DNA of 54,338 bases from Stachybotrys elegans (taxonomy: Eukaryota; Ascomycota; Sordariomycetes; Hypocreales; Stachybotryaceae): assembly GCA_020746835.1 (NCBI GenBank), contig JAGPNK010000047.1, positions 1-54,338 of the forward strand. The letters are read 5' to 3'. Every line of letters begins with the position of its first letter. The stretch's first letter is position 1. The notes below the pieces were generated by a model. That model was not told where the DNA came from. It saw only the letters and a list, made by a program, of their open reading frames with translations, and made no database searches. Positions 41,201 through 50,644 of the stretch are shown here, piece by piece. Position numbers and translations under genes: made by a program.

Positions 41201-42059
41201 CCTTGTTTGTTGTCACCGGCTCCTTGTTTGTTGTCTCCAACTCCTCATTTGTTGTCTTCAACTCCTTGTTTGTTGTCTCCAACTTCTCATTTGTTGTCTC
41301 CAACTCCTTGTTTGTTGTCACCGGCTCCTTGTTTGTTGTCTCCAACTCCTTGTTTGTTGTCTCCAACTCCTTGTTCTCTTCTTGCAGGCGACTTGCTCTC
41401 ATGTGTATCCCCGGCTCATTGTATGCGTTGCGGATGATATCGCTGCTTCCCTGCTGTTCTGAATCTTCTGCTTCCATGATAGTCTTCATGCCATATAGCA
41501 TGGCCTCAGCTACATCCGTACCTAGATACTTATCCTCAAGAGCCTTCCCTAATTTATTGGGCATTTCAATTGCGACTTTGGTATTTTCTCTCTTTCTCTT
41601 CGGTCGTGGCGGCTCTGTATCGTGGACCGCAGAGGGTGTTTCTAAACAATTGGGGGTTTCCACCGGGACCTGGGATGCCAATATAGGTGGTGAAGAGGAA
41701 TCTACATCCATTTCGTCTGAGCTGATGCCGTCCTGATGTAGGACGGCATCACCGGGAATGCCATCCTTTGGATGTAGTTTTTGGATACCCCTCTTATGAT
41801 TTGCCTTTCCCTTCGTGGTTGGCCGACTTATTTTGGCGTTTTGCACTCCAATTTTGATTTTTGGAATTTCAATCGGTTCGTCCCCTGCATTCCCGGCCTT
41901 TTTTCTAGTTGCTGCCGCCCGTTTAGTAGCCCTAGTTCCCGTTGTTGCTCTATTCTTCTTTGCAGCCTCTGCCCTCGCTCTGGTGGCGTGAGTAGCGGCG
42001 CGGGTACTGGCGCGGAGTTTCCTCAGTTCATCACTATATTCGCTAGGATCAATTGGCAT
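38260..42059 (-). CDS. Very large coiled-coil protein with a C-terminal chromo/SH3-like segment
   Basis: Two long frames join in phase: exon 1 42059-39620 and exon 2 39548-38260, over a 71-nt intron (donor GTAAGT, branch CTAAT, acceptor ACAG). The product is 1242 aa. Residues 1-190 are basic and Ala/Thr/Arg-rich with nuclear-localisation-like runs (RPKRKREN). Residues about 220-820 are almost continuous heptad coiled coil. They begin with repeated ETTNKEL units, then LESKNKNLEEDKAKAVL-type stretches. Exon 2 has a second coiled coil (ARKKSHKRAIKRVKQLETAI). It ends with a globular part, VFRVKRIVADRINHMYNVEL followed by REWGIYLVRL and VKWEQLFVDNW, which recalls a chromo- or SH3-like barrel. This C-terminal reading is tentative. 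Possible role: nuclear scaffold or chromatin-associated filament. The function is unknown. Confidence 0.75.
41090..41397 (-). repeat. 21-bp coding repeats (heptad units)
   Basis: In-frame 21-bp units on minus coding ETTNKEL, ETTNEKL, VTTNKEL and similar, about 14 in a row. One unit equals one coiled-coil heptad, so expansion or loss changes rod length by whole heptads. The block VTTNKELETTNEKLETTN recurs twice in larger order, which points to duplication of multi-unit blocks. Confidence 0.88.
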
Positions 42060-42780
42060 TTGGAAAATAAATTAGAGTGATATAAGCTTTGACAATATAT
42101 CACCGGCAATGGATACAAGCTCTGTTCACAGGGTTAATATATGAGCATATACATAATACATACATATATGACCCTTGCAGCAGTTTTTAGCTAGGGAATT
42201 TTTGAATGCATTTTTTTGCTGGCCCTGATGCTCAAAGCAGGGCATCGTAGTTTAATTTTAGAAGATGTTACTGTATGCGCATAGACTATCTTCGTTATGG
42301 CTATGGGATATTTGCTCCTAAAAGTAGTTACATTGTCCGTTAGAAGCGGCGATGTACGTAGATGTACGGTACTGTAATTATTCATTAACTAATTAGGTAG
42401 GCACATATAAATATAAATTTTATTCATTATATATTAGTAAAATAAAGCATGAATAAAAATGAACCCAATTATATATAGGTATCATGGGGTATTCTATAGT
42501 AGAAACTACTAAATTAGACATTTTCTTGCAATTAAGATATATATATCTTTTATTAATAGTACTATAGTTTCTAGTCTAAATGTCTGTAAGGCTTACTCCG
42601 CGGGCGCAAAATTTACCATATGCAAAACCGAACACCCGCTTAGCACAACAGCTTAGCAGTTTGACTCAGAATGCCTTCGGCCTTCCCTGCCCCAGAATAG
42701 CTACATCTCTCACTAAATGGTTACCTATATAGTGCTAACACAAGTCTGTGGCTATCACGGATAGTAGCTCCTTAGTGAAA
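42060..42780. other. AT-rich spacer between divergent genes
   Basis: It lies between the start of the coiled-coil gene (minus) and the start of the 42781 gene (plus), so it contains both promoters. It is very AT-rich from 42370 to 42560 and holds a perfect 16-bp palindrome (AAGATATATATATCTT, 42534-42549). No coding evidence. Confidence 0.45.
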
Positions 42781-43945
42781 ATGGGTTTATTGTACCTGTC
42801 ACACATTGCGAGCCCGACTGGTGGTCCAGTGGATGGACAGCTCGGTTACTTTGCCAGAAAGCATATACAGGTAATGTCTCTATCTCGGTCACAACACTAC
42901 AATATCTCTAACCGGTTTTCAGCCTAATAAAGTCGTATTAAAGGTCAGAGAAGGCGAGGTGATTGATCAAAAAAGAGTCCGAGATGACGACGCAAGCCCT
43001 GCATCTCGCCTACCAACCTCCGCTTCTGAGCATTGCCATCTTGCGGTCGATTGTTGCTTTCTCTGGTCTACAAACCCAGAAAATCCGACGCGTTGGTACC
43101 CGAGACGCAATGGCCTAGACCTTGAGCATTATAGATCCGCCTTCCCACTGTTCTGGGGAAAAGATGAGAGGAAGGCACATAGTGATCTTCAGTCTGGGAA
43201 AGCCCAAGAACACCTAATGGACCAAGAATATAGGTTTCTGCTCGATTGGGGGTATGCTGAAAAAGTATTGAGCGCAGACGAAGAAGGAATATTCAAGATG
43301 GCTTGGGCGTATATCGAGTCCTCGTCTATTTTGCTTCCATCTTGTGGCCGTATGTTGGAGAAGGACTCACGACTATGCATCATCCCGAAAGCAGTATTCT
43401 TCAATCACAGTTCACAGGGATGTCTCGTGGAACCTATGGGCATGCTCAAAGAAGATAAGCCTAAGGCGGGTGATCCAGATGATGCGCAAGCGGAGAACAA
43501 CAGAATCGTCTGCCAATTCATAGCTCCTCACCTCGAGAAGGGTGACCATGTCTGTATCAAGTACCACAAATCAAGCTATATGACCCTTATTGAACATGGG
43601 TTTATCGATAAGGGAGTAAAATTTATTGAAGTAAGTGGTGAACCCTGATCACGACCGTGCTTATGTTAACTCCAAATGAAGGTCAGGTGTACGGACCGAA
43701 CTCAACGGGACCAACGCATTCAAAACATGTTGGATAAAACTATTAATATGAAAAAAGAGCATCAAACTGACCTAGGGGATGAAAGCGATGAAGAGGATGT
43801 GGATCAGTGTGACGCAAAGAATCAAAAGTACCCATCTGATGAGGTAGACCAAAGCGCAAGAGATGACAGGCAGCAAGGAGTTGTCGCACGGCGATGGGGA
43901 GGAGTTTTTAATCTACTACCCGCGGGCCCGAAGAAGCTTGAGTGA
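42781..43945 (+). CDS. Hypothetical protein, three exons
   Basis: Exons 42781-42870, 42923-43630 and 43682-43945. Introns of 52 nt (GTAATG, branch CTAAC, TTTTCAG) and 51 nt (GTAAGT, branch TTAAC, GAAG) keep the frame, giving 353 aa. The start is MGLLYLSHIASPTGG. The middle contains Cys- and Trp-rich stretches (LAVDCCFLWSTNP; PTRWYPRR) and a block PKAVFFNHSSQGCLVEP. Exon 3 is acidic and charged (LGDESDEEDVDQCD). No known domain recognised. The decayed copy at 24945-25360 shares codon-by-codon similarity and the first intron's end, which supports this model. Confidence 0.75.
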
Positions 43946-44619
43946 TAGGTTTTGCGAGGTGTAAATTATAGGATTTACAACGTGGTTAGCCTGGCCCAGG
44001 AATAAGGACCAGGCGTTTTATCAACAAGTGTGTATCGCATTGGGAAAGACACAGGTAATCTAATAGTGCATCTGCTTAAAATGTAATTCGAGTTCGGCCT
44101 TACTTGCTGTAGAGGGTTGACAGGATCTTGCAAGGTGAAATGAAAAAGATAAAGAGGATGAAAGATACGGAAACCGGATAAGAACCCGTCCCCCTTACCT
44201 GCCTAGACAGCCCTAGAGGACAAGGGAAAATGGATGCGCCCTATAGACCTAGGGGATGCATAGTTTTCGCCTAGATATCAAGAAAGTAACTGGGTTGGGA
44301 TAATACACTATTTTATGTTTTCATGGCAAGCCTATGTCGTGAAAGGAAAATCGACCAATTAATCGCGTTGCTACTTCAAGCCCATTCATAGTGAGTGCTT
44401 TCCCTTGAGTGATCACTATACGTGGCTTGAAACTAATAACCTGGGTGTCACGATACATCAACTGATCAGAGTAAAGCAAGTGGCGGAGAGGGATGTCGAT
44501 GAAGACATTGTTCCGTCCCTGGAGGAAAGCAATGAGAGTATCTTATAGACAGCGAAGCGCCAACAGATTGATAGGAAGCCCAACGACTCTTGACAAAGGT
44601 TTCTCTCGAAGACAGCAGC
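43946..44619. other. Intergenic region
   Basis: No supported gene or RNA. The region just before 44620 has weak similarity to the LTR-like family. Confidence 0.3.
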
Positions 44620-44975
44620 AACTTTGATGGAGTCACTCGCCGAAAGCCATCAAGCCAGCGGCAGTGTTGGTCGAGTCACCGGAAGCGACTTTGCAGTCAT
44701 CAAAAACCTTGATATCGCATCATCACAGCCTCGATCGAGTCCCTCGGAACAAGCCGTCTCCTACGTTACCCAACTGCGTCACTCGCCGAAGCCTTCTTGC
44801 AAAGGCTTTCTCGTATGTTGCACGCCCGACCCCATGGCGGCATCGTGACGGGAAGCCCTACCAATTGCGGTGGCTGGGAAAACTTTGACATCGGCATCGC
44901 CGTTTGTCGTCAGAAGGGGCCTCCTCAAAGTCGCTGGTCTGTATCACATTGGGCACGCGAACGGGAAATCCCACA
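44620..44975 (-). repeat. LTR-like dispersed repeat, copy 6
   Basis: Read on minus it begins TGTGGGATTTCCCGTTCGCG and keeps ATACAGACCAGCGAC, CCACCGCAATTGGTAGG and GGCTTGTTCCGAGGGAC. It has many differences from copies 4 and 5. About 350 bp. Confidence 0.8.
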
Positions 44976-45463
44976 TGCTACCGCAATTATGGGAATAGAT
45001 CAGGGCATCCCTGCTCGGGCTGCTCGGGCCCACTCGGACAGGTACGGTATAATTGCTGCCTCGCTGTCGGCGAGGCAGGGTCGCATAATTGTGAGACGCC
45101 TGACTGTACATATTATCATCGCATCATGGCAATAGGGATAGTCAGCTAAACACGTCAATCGCTGACGCTGCTACTTAGGCATACCCACCGCGTCTATGCC
45201 GCCTCTCGTCGTGGAGAACTGTGATGGAGCCTACACTGAGTCAGGGTATGTTGATTGCCAGCCAAGCCGTCTGGACCTCAGTCATCGATCTACCTCAACT
45301 TACCCTGTACCAGGATAGGCCTGATGGTTGCATACATGGCCAGCAACTCTCCCCTATAAAAATTTCTGACTTTAGCAACCAGATGGAACGGAATCGGGGG
45401 ACCTCTGATACTATTGGGCAATCCTAGCTATTGGGGGTAGCTTTAATGGAAAGCCGTCCTAGG
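44976..45463. other. Intergenic region
   Basis: No supported gene. Short frames only. Confidence 0.3.
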
Positions 45464-45840
45464 TCAAGTCTCTTGGTGCCGTTCTAGGAAGCGTGTTACC
45501 CAGTTGTGGCCAACGGGTTCAAAGTCATCACTTTCGCGAAGAATAGACTCAGCTATCGCCACCACTTGAGCCCTCGCTGGGGCAGGGCCAGCAGCTTCCT
45601 CTGCCGTAATCCAGTTGACTAGGGATTCTTCCTGTATTTGGGATAGTATTTGAGCCGGCTCTTTGGTTATTGACGCCCCAAGCCGGCCGTGAAGGCGACC
45701 CCGTAGGGTGGAATCAGCAATAGCAAAAGTGTGAGCAGCCTTGCGAATTGGGACCCCAGCACTGATCTCGTCAAGGGCATTCTGCACATCAGTCTTACGA
45801 TTAGCCTTTAGTCTTGTTATTTTCCAATTTGGATAAAAAC
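45464..45840 (-). pseudogene. pogo/Fot1-type transposase, N-terminal fragment
   Basis: On minus, about 108-125 codons read as the DNA-binding end of a pogo-like transposase. A psq-type helix-turn-helix (ISAGVPIRKAAHTFAIADST, then LRGRLHGR) is followed by a CENP-B/Tc5-type second HTH (ESLVNWITAEEAAGPAPARA, then VGHNWVTRFLERH). The frame ends in TAA just after the second HTH; no DDE domain follows and no terminal repeats were found. Confidence 0.75.
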
Positions 45841-46199
45841 TAGGAAAGTTGTGAGGAATTTACTATGATACCCCCTATACGACGAAGTGGGTGGGGACGA
45901 TATGTCATAACAATATATTGATAGAAAGGCGGTCAATTCAAGCATCATATTGGTAGCATACGTGTCAACTTTAAACGCACGTACAACATATCTAGGACAG
46001 TAAATATTATACTTGACTATTGCAAACTATACTAACTATAAGATTGTTCTTTGAATGTGACCCCAACCAGTACATATTACCGGGCGGGTGTGAAGCAATA
46101 ACATATCTATATATCAAAACCAAATCTAAGGAAGGCAAAAGCCACAAGGGAAAAGAGGAGAAAAAGGACAAAACAGAGGATACATTACTATACCATGGC
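45841..46199. other. Intergenic region
   Basis: No supported gene. A short Lys-rich frame at 46020-46205 overlaps the 3' end of the BRCT gene on the opposite strand and is not supported. Confidence 0.3.
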
Positions 46200-46842
46200 C
46201 TATGATGGCTTAGCACACGTCAATATTTTAATCATACCTTGCAGGATATCTTGAATGTCCTAGATATAATATATTAGTGCTTGTTGCTATGTTTTGAACA
46301 AAGGATCTTACCTCCTCTTGAACTCCCATGCTGCTCAAATGGTTTATTAAATCCATGGTTTTCTCTCTAGGTGATTTTTTGTCCCCCTTCGATGCTTTCG
46401 CAGATCTTGTCTTCTTTCCCACAACTGCCTCGGTGGAAGAATCTTTCTGCGGCCCTTGCGAAGGTATCACATCTACTGTGATCTCTCTGTCTGTAGAGGC
46501 TCTTTGCAGCGCCTTATTACTTATAGATGCTTTCTTGGGTTTCCATAGAAAGCCGTTGATGTCCTGTTCTTTCTTTTCTTTCTTACATTGCAGAATCCAT
46601 GCCGGTTTTAGTATAGGGAGATCAAGCTTCTCGGCTTCCTCAATCGCCTCGTCTGGTATTTTTCCACTACCGACACTTTCTGAACAGACGACTTCCGTAA
46701 CGTTGTCCGTGAGGCTTCTCATGAGAGTGCCACCCATAGCTTCGATGTCTCTTCTAAGCGTGGCATGCTTGATACCTTTTTCACTTTTATGATTAAAAGT
46801 TCCACGGAGAAAAATAAAATGGCCACTGAGTGCTTTGTTCAT
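46200..46842 (-). CDS. Small BRCT-domain protein
   Basis: Exon 1 is 46842-46312 and exon 2 is 46259-46200, joined over a 52-nt intron (donor GTAAGA, branch CACTAAT, acceptor TCTAG). Splicing replaces a read-through tail with DIQDILQGMIKIL and gives 196 aa. Residues 7-88 form a BRCT domain: HFIFLRGTF (strand 1), EAMGGTL (GG turn), VTEVVCS (strand 3) and a helix with LKPAWILQCKK, where the Trp is conserved. A basic Lys/Ser linker (RSAKASKGDKKSPREK) and a short helical end follow. The function is likely protein-protein contact in a nuclear complex. It is the second BRCT gene in the window. Confidence 0.75.
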
Positions 46843-47021
46843 TTTGATGTGGCAGTTGTTTAACCTTATGAGTAGAAATATATGGATCGTAGTGGTGTAT
46901 TTATATTAACTTGTCTTTTACCTATATTCTAGAATTAAAAGTATTTTAATTATCCTATTTGTGTACTACCATATATAGCCTAAACTTACTTATATTTTCT
47001 TATTACTGTGCTAAGTATGTA

Positions 47022-47258
47022 CTGAGATGGGGAAATTTGGCCCAAGTTGCTATAAGAAGCCCTAGCCAGGCTGCCCAAAACTGTATAAGTAGGTTGGTTC
47101 AAGGAACCTGAAAATACCATGCTTTTTCCGTCTTTTACATTACTTTTCTAAAATTGAGTGACGCGCCTGCTTTCAGATCAGTTGGATTGAACTGACCGCA
47201 AGCGGCTATTTGAATTACTGACCGTTCTGTGGGTGGTGCTGTGTTTCCCTCATCTCAG
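47022..47258 (+). mobile_element. MITE, copy B (237 bp, TIR CTGAGATG, TA flanks)
   Basis: It begins CTGAGATGGGGAAATTTGG and ends CCCTCATCTCAG. TA flanks both ends (47020-47021 and 47259-47260), as for TA-target elements. It matches 21717-21954 along its whole length. No coding frame. Confidence 0.85.
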
Positions 47259-47638
47259 TACCTATGCAGAAAGCCCTGAATTATCGCCAGAGCCTTTCTG
47301 TGGTTAAATCTGCCTCCTCTAATAATAAAAATTTCAGGACTAACTGTAGAATATGGTATTATGTACAGTGAGATTCACCTTTAGCTTCCGTTTTTTAGCT
47401 TTATAAAGTTCTTTAGGGCAAGTCACTCTCTGGTCTAGTCACAGTGTGCAAAATAGTGGGCCAAAGTACCAGGCTTAACAGGGGCCACTTTTGGTCCCCT
47501 GCGGCGATCTGTCACAATGACCAGGGCCAAAACTGGACCTCGTTTTACAGGTATCCCCCCATCCCCCCTCTCCCCTCCCCCTTCCCCCTCCAGTTCCTTC
47601 GTCCTCTCACCACCCCATGATCAGGCCAGTTCCTCAGT
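47259..47638. other. Region between MITE and transposase
   Basis: Possible left end of the Tc1/mariner element (around CAGTGTGCAAAATAGTGGG at 47442), but I found no matching inverted copy to the right of the transposase. Pyrimidine-rich near 47560-47600. Confidence 0.35.
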
Positions 47639-48625
47639 ATGGCTCCTCGACTTACTCGATCCCAGCATGACCAGATCCTGCACATGATAAAAGGAGCCTT
47701 CTCCGACAAAGCTATTCTTGATGTTATGCCTTGCACTGCCCGATCACTCCGTAAAATACGATCAACGTTCGCGCGATTCGGAACGACAACCGTACCTAAG
47801 AACCGGACTGGTCCTGAGCCTAAGATCACCCCTACAATGGCCACTTTACTTTCCCATCAGCTGGCCAAGGAGCCTGACATGACCCAGCGTGAGATGATTC
47901 GTTTTATTAGAGAAGAGTTCGGCGAGGAGGTATCAGCTACCACGATATTCCGGGCCCTTAAAAAGCTCAACACAACATTAAAGGTAATGAGACGTGTAGC
48001 CCAGCAACAGGTCCCTGATCTACAACACTTTTATTACTACCGGCTTAAAATGATGGGAAGCCGTTCATATCACTACATATTTATCGATGAGAGCGGCTTC
48101 GATAGACTAGGCATGTTTCGAAAGAAGGGATGGGCTCTAAAGGGGATTACTTTAGTGTAGAAGGCTCGGTTTGAGCGTGGGCCTAGAGTGCAGTTGATCG
48201 CAGCGTATACGCAGAGGGGCGTGAAGCTATCCCGCTTTTTCAGCGGATCAATGGACAGGCCTTTGTTTGAAGATTTTATTGAACAGCTACTCTGTCACTG
48301 TGGTAGGTGGCCGGAGCCTGAAACTGTACTCATCATGGACAATGTTGGGTTTCACTATTCAGACAGAGTCAGGCAGATGTGTGCAGACGCCGGGGTGATG
48401 CAAAATTTCACTGCGCCCTACACACCAAGGACTGATCCAATTGAAGAATTCTTTGGAGAAGTCAAGACAGAAGTAAAGTCTCAGCGCAAAAATTACACAG
48501 GGCTTATTCAGAGGGATTTTGAAGCCTACGTAAGATGCTGCGTTGAGGCAGTAGGCAGTCGACGTGAGAGTGCTGAAGGTCATTTTCGCAATGCTGGACT
48601 CTACGTTGAACAACCTCCAGAATAA
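47639..48625 (+). pseudogene. Tc1/mariner (DD34E) transposase with one internal stop
   Basis: One frame of 329 codons from the ATG at 47639, broken only by TAG at 48158-48160. An N-terminal helix-turn-helix is followed by the DDE core: IFIDESGFD (first Asp), VLIMDNVGFH (second Asp) and TDPIEEFFGE (Glu). I count 34 residues between the second Asp and the Glu, so this is DD34E. The stop falls between the first and second Asp. CAG to TAG would explain it and is a CpA to TpA change. Apart from this the gene looks whole, so it is young. It ends at TAA 48625, 22 bp before the end of the 400-aa gene on minus. Confidence 0.88.
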
Positions 48626-48646
48626 CTGTTGTAAATTGCTAGATTT

Positions 48647-49849
48647 CTAGACAGATGAAACATTCTTCTTATTGACTTCGTCCACCCATTCAGTAATTTT
48701 CTTTACAAACTGGTCGGCAATGCCCGGTCTGATTCCAGCAGCCTTGAGCATATCGATCCCAGCAGCCTTGTCATCGCAAAACCATTGAAGTTCATACCCA
48801 CCTTCTATCGCAGCCTTGCCAGCTGCCCGATAAGATGTTTGCCATTCTAGATTAGCGACCTGGTCGGCAAGCCAATCGCTATACAACCCGAGAGCCTCGT
48901 CGATCTTCATTGGCAAATTAAGCTTGGCCACGTTTACCCCGCATGCATGGCGTCTGTCAGGGCAATCTGGCGGGGCATTGTCATGACGACAGTGGCCATA
49001 GCAGCGGTCCAGGGGATCCGACAACGATGCGCCAGCTTTGCGCTTTCTGCGAGCGCGCTGCATGTCTTCCTTCTCACGTGTTTTGACCATCTCGCGGATC
49101 CTATCTGGTACGTCGGCGTGTGATTTTAGCTCGACACCTTGTTCGGCGCAATCAATCAGCTGCTCCAAAATTTTGTCATCCAGCTTATAGTGTCTGTCTT
49201 CGTGAATCCAGCAGTAGAATCCGAAGTTTGTACACACGTTCTTGCTGTTGCAGTGAAAAAGACGATAGATATCCTGCCATACAGCACCCACGCCGGTCGT
49301 GCTTTGTTGGGCAACGAGTTTGTCTAGAGCGGCGGCGTGCTTCTTTGTAGCTCCACGTCCGGCCTTCTTTGTCTCGGGTGCCTGCGGGCTCTCCTCGTAA
49401 ATTAATAGGATTGTAACTCTTAGGCTGTCCTTTGGGTTACTCCAGGATCTCAGCTTGTTCTCGATGACCTGCCAATCAATGTCCAATTTGCGGAAGGGCT
49501 TTTCGAATTTAGGTTCACCGCGTTTAGAAGTAGACACAGTAATGACGGTGTCGTGATGATCGTATTGGGGCTCGGGCACTCGCTCTTGGGCTTTGCTCAC
49601 GGCTTTCGATTCTAAATTGTCTTTCCAGTACGCACCAGGCGCAATGTTGACATGTTCTATAGTGTCATCTGTAAGCTTCATCAATCTCCCTTTACGCAAA
49701 CGCAGCATCCAGGTGATGGTGTAATGGAATGGAAACAGGTGACACTGTGGCTCGATGGAGTCGGCTGGGCTAGCGACAGGTGTGGTCAAGTCAAGCTCAT
49801 AGTCATTATAAAAGTCAAAAAGGTGATCTTGAAAGCCAGTGTCGGACAT
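48647..49849 (-). CDS. Hypothetical protein of a fungal expanded family, SAM-like C-terminus
   Basis: A 400-aa frame from the ATG at 49849 (MSDTGFQDHLFDF). After an acidic start comes LRLRKGRLMKLTDDT, then HHDTVITVSTSKRGEP and LDIDWQVIENKLRSWS. A Cys/Trp block follows (LFHCNSKNVCTNFGFYCW, about residue 210-230), then a basic region (RRKRKAGAS) with a Cys/His cluster (CYGHCRHDNAPPDCPDRRHAC). It ends with a helical, SAM-like stretch (AGIRPGIADQFVKKITEW). I recall similar multi-copy hypothetical proteins in ascomycetes but cannot name a function. Its 3' end abuts the transposase gene tail-to-tail with 21 bp between stops. Confidence 0.65.
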   Translation of the reverse strand: MSDTGFQDHLFDFYNDYELDLTTPVASPADSIEPQCHLFPFHYTITWMLRLRKGRLMKLTDDTIEHVNIAPGAYWKDNLESKAVSKAQERVPEPQYDHHDTVITVSTSKRGEPKFEKPFRKLDIDWQVIENKLRSWSNPKDSLRVTILLIYEESPQAPETKKAGRGATKKHAAALDKLVAQQSTTGVGAVWQDIYRLFHCNSKNVCTNFGFYCWIHEDRHYKLDDKILEQLIDCAEQGVELKSHADVPDRIREMVKTREKEDMQRARRKRKAGASLSDPLDRCYGHCRHDNAPPDCPDRRHACGVNVAKLNLPMKIDEALGLYSDWLADQVANLEWQTSYRAAGKAAIEGGYELQWFCDDKAAGIDMLKAAGIRPGIADQFVKKITEWVDEVNKKNVSSV

Positions 49850-49879
49850 GGTGTTTTGGGAGAGCAAAGGCGCGAAAAG

Positions 49880-50005
49880 GCCACAATTGGGAGAGGTGGA
49901 AAGGGAGGAGAGAGCGAGGACAGAGAAAGCGAGGACAGAGGGGGGGACAGAGAGAGCGAGAGCAAGAGGAGGGGGTGTGGGGGGGTGGGCAGAAGGGAGA
50001 GGGCG
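49880..50005 (-). promoter_or_regulatory. Long pyrimidine-rich leader of the 400-aa gene
   Basis: On plus it is GA-rich (GGGGGGACAGAGAGAGCGAG and similar); on the coding strand it is CT-rich. It lies 30-150 bp upstream of the ATG at 49849. CT-rich stretches are common in fungal core promoters and 5' leaders. Confidence 0.5.
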
Positions 50006-50644
50006 TGTGACCTGTTGGAGCCATTTTTAGATGTCATCTTACCTACTCTGTAGCAATCGGAACTTTTCGTTGGGTTTACTTGTGACAAAAAAGGGGATCC
50101 AGTGGAGTATTTATACTGCTAAAGCTAAAGATCGGGATGACACAGTGTGTATACTAGATGCACTGTAGTGTAGTCATATTGTGACCTTAACTTAGAATCC
50201 ACTTAGTCCAAAAACAGGGAAGCTAAACATGAATTTTACTGTATAATACATATCTTATGCATTTCTGAGAGGGTGCTCCTGAGGCAAAGAACAATGGAAC
50301 GGGATAATGCCTAACGGAAATCAGGGACCCTAGCCGCCATCAGTCTACTTTGCGTGTGTGTATGTACAATAGGGTGGGTCTTCAGCAGCTAAATCTGGCT
50401 CCTTGATGATGTTAGGTAACGAAATTTGTAATAGTTCTTTGGGGCACCGCTGCTGCAGTTCCCGTGATATTGCTCGCTTAACTAGTTACAAAATCCCGCG
50501 ATACTCTTCTCGGTGATTACAGTAGTCATGAGAAGTAAGAAATAGCGAAAGGCAGCTAATTCTACTATAAATGCCGTCAGGGTTTTATATTTTTATAAAT
50601 CAACATGCTCATCTGACTATAGCAAGTATCCCACAGATTTCATC
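50006..50644. other. Intergenic region
   Basis: No supported gene. It separates the divergent starts of the 400-aa and 50645 genes. Confidence 0.35.

Noticed and set aside
40939..41736. 265-codon hydrophobic frame on plus
   Set aside because: Antisense shadow of the heptad repeats in the coiled-coil gene; its Phe/Val/Ser pattern is the complement of the repeat unit.
42501..42565. Possible small hairpin element in the AT-rich spacer
   Set aside because: The palindrome is perfect for 16 bp only and the surrounding short repeats do not form consistent inverted ends.
42959..43648. Stand-alone 229-codon gene starting at a GTG
   Set aside because: Nuclear fungal genes start at ATG; in-phase splicing to an upstream ATG at 42781 and to a downstream exon gives a better model, supported by the relic at 25 kb.
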